Source of the DNA: Moesziomyces globuligerus
Lineage: Eukaryota > Basidiomycota > Ustilaginomycetes > Ustilaginales > Ustilaginaceae
Length of the DNA: 64,000 nucleotides
NCBI GenBank assembly: GCA_030849465.1
Contig: JARVLF010000006.1
Span: 1,054,001-1,118,000 of the forward strand
Direction: 5' to 3'
Below are positions 59,618-64,000 of the stretch, piece after piece. The notes beneath the pieces were generated by a model that saw nothing but the letters and a program-made list of their open reading frames with translations, made no database searches and was not told the origin of the DNA. The number at the start of each line of letters is the position of its first letter. The first letter of the stretch is position 1. The translations under genes and the position numbers were made by a program.

Positions 59618-60434
59618 GGCGACGAGCTGCTACGTGCGATGAGGGGATCGTTCCAGTCCAGCGAATCCGGCAGGAGAGGGGAGAGGGTTGGCTCGAAGTG
59701 GATGGAGGAAGGGGAGGGAGGGTTGGGGAGAGGCGGTCTGTGGGGAGGATGGGATGGGATGGGATGGGATGGGATGGGATGGGATGGGTTGGAGGGGGGA
59801 CACGAGCTGCGAGCTGCGAGCTGTGGTGGCCAGTTGGCGTCGTGCATGTGCGAGGCGAGGCGGAAGGATTTGGCTGCTTGCGGGCTCGAGGCCGGGGGGC
59901 GGCGTGTTTCTGACGTGCATGTGCTGGGGTTGGGCAGGGGTGACCTACTGGGCTGGCAGCCAAAAGTCGGAATTTCGAAAGACTCGACTGCTCCAATCAG
60001 CACGAGTGGATTGCGCTTGGTTGGCGCACGCTGAAACCTCGCTTAGCACTCGTCGACACACACGGGGGGCGCGGGGGGGCGTTCACAGGGCAGCCTTGGG
60101 CCTTTGTGTTACCCCGCCCTCACTCTGCACCCACCCCGCATGGAAGAAACTTGCCGCTGAAAGCCGCGCGCCGGTCGTCGTCTGCCCTGCGGATCCGCGT
60201 TTATTCTCCGAGGCCGTCGCCTCGAGCCTCGAGCCTTGACGCCCTGCACCGCTTGCTCCTACCTCGCTTCGCCTAGAGCGGCTGCCCCGACACATGGCGC
60301 CGCTTGCAGCTTGCGCTGCCTGATCAGACATTTGACATTTAGCACAAGCGGGTTGAATCATCATTGCCCAAAACGCCATGGGTATACAGACAAACGCGTC
60401 ACGCTCATCGCTTCGTGCTAAGGGGGAGGCGGAT
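59618..60434. promoter_or_regulatory. IML2 upstream region with GGGAT microsatellite
   Basis: An 817-bp gap between the IML2 start and the end of the transcription factor gene. It holds the pentanucleotide array at 59747-59785 and G-rich runs (near 60066-60080). No gene is supported. Confidence 0.45.
59747..59785. repeat. (GGGAT)n microsatellite
   Basis: Seven perfect GGGAT units (59751-59785) preceded by one imperfect unit, about 130-170 bp upstream of the IML2 start codon; the IML2 sense strand reads (ATCCC)n. Confidence 0.95.
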
Positions 60435-63400
60435 CTAGACGGCGGGCGTGGCGAGGTCGAAGCCGAGGATGTCTTGCCAGTAGGTGAGGTCGCGCGTGGT
60501 GAGGCAAGCTGCTAGGCCCTCGATCGAGTTTTTGCCAATGTCGGCTGCAAGCGGCACCACATTGGCCGCGCCCGTGGCCTTGCCGCCCACCGCGTTGGCA
60601 TTCTGCAGTCCAGACAAGCCCACCACGCCGCCCAGGTCGGTGGCTGCACTGGGGCTTGCGACTGTGGCTGCTGTTTGCGAGGGCGCATATCCGTTTGGGA
60701 TCCACGAGGGCGCGACGGGCGCCAGGCTGGGCCAGCCGGAACCCTGCACCGCCGGCAGCGTAGGCGCAATCCCCTGCCCAGCTCCACTCGCATTGGCGCC
60801 CGGCGAGGCAAGATAGGCTGGATGCGGTGCAGCCACGTTGACCGCACCGAAGCCCGTACCTGACGTCGCGGCAGCGATCGAGTCCGACGCGCCACCGTAC
60901 GTCGTCGGCGAGGTCTGCGGCTTGTCGCCTGCGCCCGAACCGCGTTCGTACGACGTGGTGAGCTCCGAGCGTCCGCGCGGGAGCGGCGAAGCAAAACTGC
61001 GCTCGCCCGCGCGCTCCTGGTACGACGCATGCGCCATCCACCCCGGCCTCCTCGTCCCCGCCTCCTCCCTCTCCCTCTCGCGCTCCCTCTCGCGCTTGGC
61101 CACGTCGTCCGCACCAGCGTTGGAGAGCGCGCGTTCGCGCGCCTCGCCACCGGCACCGTGCGCATCGGTCCAGTGGTACGGCCGCGCGCGCAACCGCTCG
61201 ACGCTAGCGGCCAAACTCAGCTTGGCCTGTTCGTAGCTCTGGTCGAGACCGGCATCAAAGATGGCTCCGATGAAGCGGACCAGATAGCCGGGAGCTTCGC
61301 GTTCCGTCTCGACCACCTCGCCCGAGGCCAACCTCTGCGGCTGCTTGCACTCGCGCAGCGTCTCGCGCAGATATCCCACGCCGGCGACCACAGTGGCAGC
61401 ATCCAGATGATCGCGATAGAGGAAGAACCACTTGGCCACCTCGCTGGCCGTGATGACGAGGTAGTCGTGTCCGACGCGCACGTATCCGGGCTTGCACAGA
61501 TTGCACGCAAACAGCCTGAGGCATCGCATCGCGCCGTCGACGGTCTGTGCAAACCAGAACGCCGAGCGTGCACTCTCCTGCTGTTGCGCCAGCTCGCTCT
61601 TGCCCAGCCTCGGCGTGGCCGAGAGCTTAGCTGCCCAGTGCCACGTCGACTGGCAGATGTAAAAGTCGCGAAAGCCGTCGAGGTAGGGCAGTTCGGCCAC
61701 CGCCGAGGTATCCATCGGGAAGCGTGGATGGTAGACGCCGTCGCGCACGTCAAAGTAGCGTCGGCGCAGCACGTCGAGCCGAGCGCGGTAGCGTGCAAAG
61801 AAGCTCGCAAACGGCGTGGCGTCGTGCGAGCGCTGGATCATGTCCAGCAGCGCCTCGTTTTCGCGCGTGAGGATCGACATGTCGAGCGACCAAGCGAGGC
61901 GCGAATCGACCGAGAGCAACACATCGCCGCCCTTCTGCATCCACACGTACGGATCCGGATAGTCGTCCAACGGAATGATGCGCGCCCTCGCCTTGGAGTT
62001 CCTCTCGTCGCGCCGCACCAGCTCGTGCACCAGACAGAGCACGATCCACGTGCGCTGACGATCGCGCTCCAACCTGCGTCGGTAGCGCTGCGAAAAGCTA
62101 TCCGACCGGCCCCTCGCCGGTGCCTCGCTGACCCTCTCGACCTCGTCCGAGTCGAGCGCCTCAAAGGCGGCGTGCAGGCCGAGTTCGTACGCGTAGCCCA
62201 TGGCGCGCACGGCCTTGCGGAGGATGGTGCGGTCGCCGGGCTCCTTCCAGGTGATGACGAGGATGAGCGCCTGGATGTGGTCGAGGCTGGCGAGCTCGTC
62301 GACGGCGGCGCGGTGGAGGATCGCCTTGGCCACGCGCTGGCACTGCCGATGCAGGTGCGGCTGGAAGAAGCGCGAGGCGACGGCGACGATGACCGAGAAG
62401 AGGATCGGCGTGTTCTGCCGGCAGTAGTCGATCGTATGCAGCGACGCATCCAGCAGCGCCAGCGGCGGATTGAGCTCGGCGAAAAAGTAGTCGAACAGCT
62501 CGTGCGCCTGGTCGAGGCTGATCAGGTGCTGCCGCACCGCATCGTCGCCGAGGTCGGCCGCCACGACGGGCACCGACGAAGCGGGAGGATGCGTGCGCTG
62601 CATCGCGTTCTGCGCCGAGCTCCAGGCCGAAGTGCGGTCCCAAGAGCTCTGGTCCTTCGGACTCGGCCCACTGCGACCGGTCGAGCCCGGCGGCGCGACC
62701 GAGAGCGGCGGCAGATCGCGACTGCGGTCATGGTAGGCTGACGGATAAGACGGGCCGGACTGAATCGGCTCGGCCTGGTCCTGGACATGGGGCGCGCCGT
62801 GGTGCGGATGCGGCTTGCGCGGGAAGAGCGAGTCCTCAAACGAGGGGATGGGCTGCAGGTAGGGCCCAAACCACCTTCCGTGCACCGAGCCCTTGGGACT
62901 GGGCAGCTTGGGCGCCGGTTCGCGGTTGGGCTCGATCTTGCGGATCGCCGGCTGCACGAGCTGGGGCGGCGAGGGTGGCGGCGGCGGTGGCGATCGGGAG
63001 AGCTCGCGGTGCTTGGCGCGTACGGGCGAGGCGTTGCTGTTGGCCGAGTTTGCGCCCAGTTCGGCGTCGTCGTCCTCGAGCTGATCCTCCTCGTCGAGGC
63101 CGGTGCTGTCGGCGTCGTCGGTGCGCGGTCTCTTTTTTGGTTTGCGTCCGCGGTGGTGTTCCTTGAACTCGCACTGGAGGTCGAGGCGGTTGCAGCGCTT
63201 GCAGCGGTCGTCGTGGGCGTTGGCGCGCGAACACTTGACCTTGATGGCGCGGCACTTGAGGCAGGCGAGGTTGGAGCCGCGCTTCTCGGGCTTTTCCGTG
63301 TCGAGCAGCGCGCGGCGGACGGGCGTGTCCGAGGCGACCGAGGCGGCGGCGGCGGCGGGCTTGGACATGTCGGCCGCAGGGCTGGAGATGGAGTTGGGAG

Positions 63401-63542
63401 ATGTCGAGGTCCAGGGGGCAGGATGGGCAGGGGTGGATCGGATGGTCGAGAGGCCAGGCGTGCGAGGCGAGGTGTTTGCTGCAGCTGCGGCAGCAGCAGC
63501 AGCGGCGGAAGCCTCGGCTGCCGCATCGGCGAGGCTGTTCAT
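60435..63542 (-). CDS. Zn2Cys6 fungal transcription factor
   Basis: Single exon, 1035 residues from the ATG at 63542. After an Ala-rich start the binuclear zinc cluster lies at 94-124: C-X2-C-X6-C-X9-C-X2-C-X6-C (Cys94, 97, 104, 114, 117, 124), with the typical RAIKVK between the second and third cysteines. A basic linker follows (HHRGRKPKKRPR) and then a proline-rich region. The middle homology region, a helical regulatory domain, spans about 400-740: HELFDYFFAELNPPLALLD, RQNTPILFSVIVAVASRFF, RTWIVLCLVHELVRRDERN and the later DGAMRCLRLF. The C-terminal 250 residues are Ala/Pro/Gly-rich with a charged EREREREREEAG repeat. It should bind CGG-type sites in the nucleus. The layout recalls War1/PrtT-like factors, but no target can be named. 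Confidence 0.9.
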   Translation of the reverse strand: MNSLADAAAEASAAAAAAAAAANTSPRTPGLSTIRSTPAHPAPWTSTSPNSISSPAADMSKPAAAAASVASDTPVRRALLDTEKPEKRGSNLACLKCRAIKVKCSRANAHDDRCKRCNRLDLQCEFKEHHRGRKPKKRPRTDDADSTGLDEEDQLEDDDAELGANSANSNASPVRAKHRELSRSPPPPPPSPPQLVQPAIRKIEPNREPAPKLPSPKGSVHGRWFGPYLQPIPSFEDSLFPRKPHPHHGAPHVQDQAEPIQSGPSYPSAYHDRSRDLPPLSVAPPGSTGRSGPSPKDQSSWDRTSAWSSAQNAMQRTHPPASSVPVVAADLGDDAVRQHLISLDQAHELFDYFFAELNPPLALLDASLHTIDYCRQNTPILFSVIVAVASRFFQPHLHRQCQRVAKAILHRAAVDELASLDHIQALILVITWKEPGDRTILRKAVRAMGYAYELGLHAAFEALDSDEVERVSEAPARGRSDSFSQRYRRRLERDRQRTWIVLCLVHELVRRDERNSKARARIIPLDDYPDPYVWMQKGGDVLLSVDSRLAWSLDMSILTRENEALLDMIQRSHDATPFASFFARYRARLDVLRRRYFDVRDGVYHPRFPMDTSAVAELPYLDGFRDFYICQSTWHWAAKLSATPRLGKSELAQQQESARSAFWFAQTVDGAMRCLRLFACNLCKPGYVRVGHDYLVITASEVAKWFFLYRDHLDAATVVAGVGYLRETLRECKQPQRLASGEVVETEREAPGYLVRFIGAIFDAGLDQSYEQAKLSLAASVERLRARPYHWTDAHGAGGEARERALSNAGADDVAKREREREREREEAGTRRPGWMAHASYQERAGERSFASPLPRGRSELTTSYERGSGAGDKPQTSPTTYGGASDSIAAATSGTGFGAVNVAAPHPAYLASPGANASGAGQGIAPTLPAVQGSGWPSLAPVAPSWIPNGYAPSQTAATVASPSAATDLGGVVGLSGLQNANAVGGKATGAANVVPLAADIGKNSIEGLAACLTTRDLTYWQDILGFDLATPAV

Positions 63543-64000
63543 TTTGGAGCGGGCGGGACGCGGATGAGGGGTGGGGGCGAGATTAGCACGTGCGGGTGGC
63601 CGGCATGACGGTTGCAAGTGAGGCGCTAGGCGGCGATATGCACTGCGCGTTCGTTTTGCGATACGACGACGATGGAGGCGGCGCGGTGACAGTGGTGGCA
63701 GATTGTGGTCACGAGGGTGTGCAAGGGCGTGTGAATCGCCGTAGCTGTGGGACGGCTGTGCGAGGCTGGGACGGAGCGACGATTGCACTGGCTTGGCACG
63801 GCTTTGTGTGGAATTTGAGTTGTGTCCGAGGCAAGGAGAAGGGGGGCGTGTGATGGTGCGATCTGTTGGGGAGAATGAAAAGCGAAGCGGCGGTGGAGAA
63901 TGAAGTTGACCAGGAGACGAGGGGCGGTGGTGTGCGATGCGTCGGTGTGGAATATGGCCGGGGTATTGAGCGTGCGAACGAAATCCAAAGGCGCGCCTGG
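63543..64000. promoter_or_regulatory. Upstream region of the Zn2Cys6 gene, to the window end
   Basis: 458 bp upstream of the start codon at 63542. No supported reading frame, TATA box or other gene within the window. Confidence 0.35.

Noticed and set aside
56270..60034. A 1254-codon open frame on the plus strand opposite IML2
   Set aside because: It mirrors IML2, whose conserved domain is on the minus strand; GC-rich codon bias at third positions commonly keeps the opposite frame open. The translation is rich in Arg, Gly, Val and Leu with no domain.

Overview
The window reads as a chromosomal segment of a basidiomycete smut fungus (Ustilaginomycotina, Ustilago/Sporisorium/Pseudozyma type). 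Genes are GC-rich and carry either no introns or short GTAAGT-type introns. They include strongly fungal families (EMC4, Sof1/DCAF13, Chz1, Stn1, Asa1, Iml2, HAP2, Zn2Cys6) mixed with genes lost in budding yeast but kept in smuts (cactin, NAT, EEVS-like cyclase). The species cannot be fixed from the sequence alone. Exon models were built by hand from splice signals, reading phase and conserved protein motifs.

Layout. 1-3.3 kb is gene-free and probably the long upstream region of a sugar-phosphate cyclase of the EEVS/DDGS group (3353-4882). Then come EMC4, an AhpC/TSA-like protein and an SDR similar to L-rhamnose 1-dehydrogenase, the last two only 13 nt apart, then centractin ARP1, a small uncertain minus-strand gene, a hypothetical basic protein, and a peroxisomal-type enoyl-CoA isomerase. 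Between the convergent isomerase and Kelch genes (13.17-23.24 kb) lies a nested transposon: an imperfect inverted-repeat DNA element of about 0.9 kb, split by a complete chromodomain Ty3/gypsy retrotransposon of 9179 bp (941-bp LTRs, GAAGG target duplication). 23.3-38.0 kb carries a KLHDC4-like Kelch protein, a secreted ThuA-like protein, HAP2/NF-YA, DCAF13/Sof1, RPC17, CHZ1 and STN1. 38.0-43.0 kb is gene-free and full of GGTGGCTT/AAGCCACC modules, with one perfect 40-bp inverted-repeat miniature element. 43.0-63.5 kb carries NPC1, LSM12, cactin, ASA1, an arylamine N-acetyltransferase, mitochondrial bS18, IML2/TTC39 and a Zn2Cys6 transcription factor.

Most genes are unrelated housekeeping functions in head-to-head or tail-to-tail pairs. 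The most unusual object is the retrotransposon. Besides gag and pol (joined by a TAATG stop/start overlap), it carries an intact two-exon gene on the opposite strand, tail-to-tail with pol, whose C-terminal half has cysteine spacing like a Zn2Cys6 cluster. It also carries 18 copies of a 29-bp hairpin of fixed geometry (11-nt arm, 7-nt loop, 11-nt arm) in both LTRs, in two linkers of the pol ORF, and between pol and the antisense gene. A self-encoded DNA-binding protein acting on these palindromes is a testable hypothesis, not a demonstrated fact.
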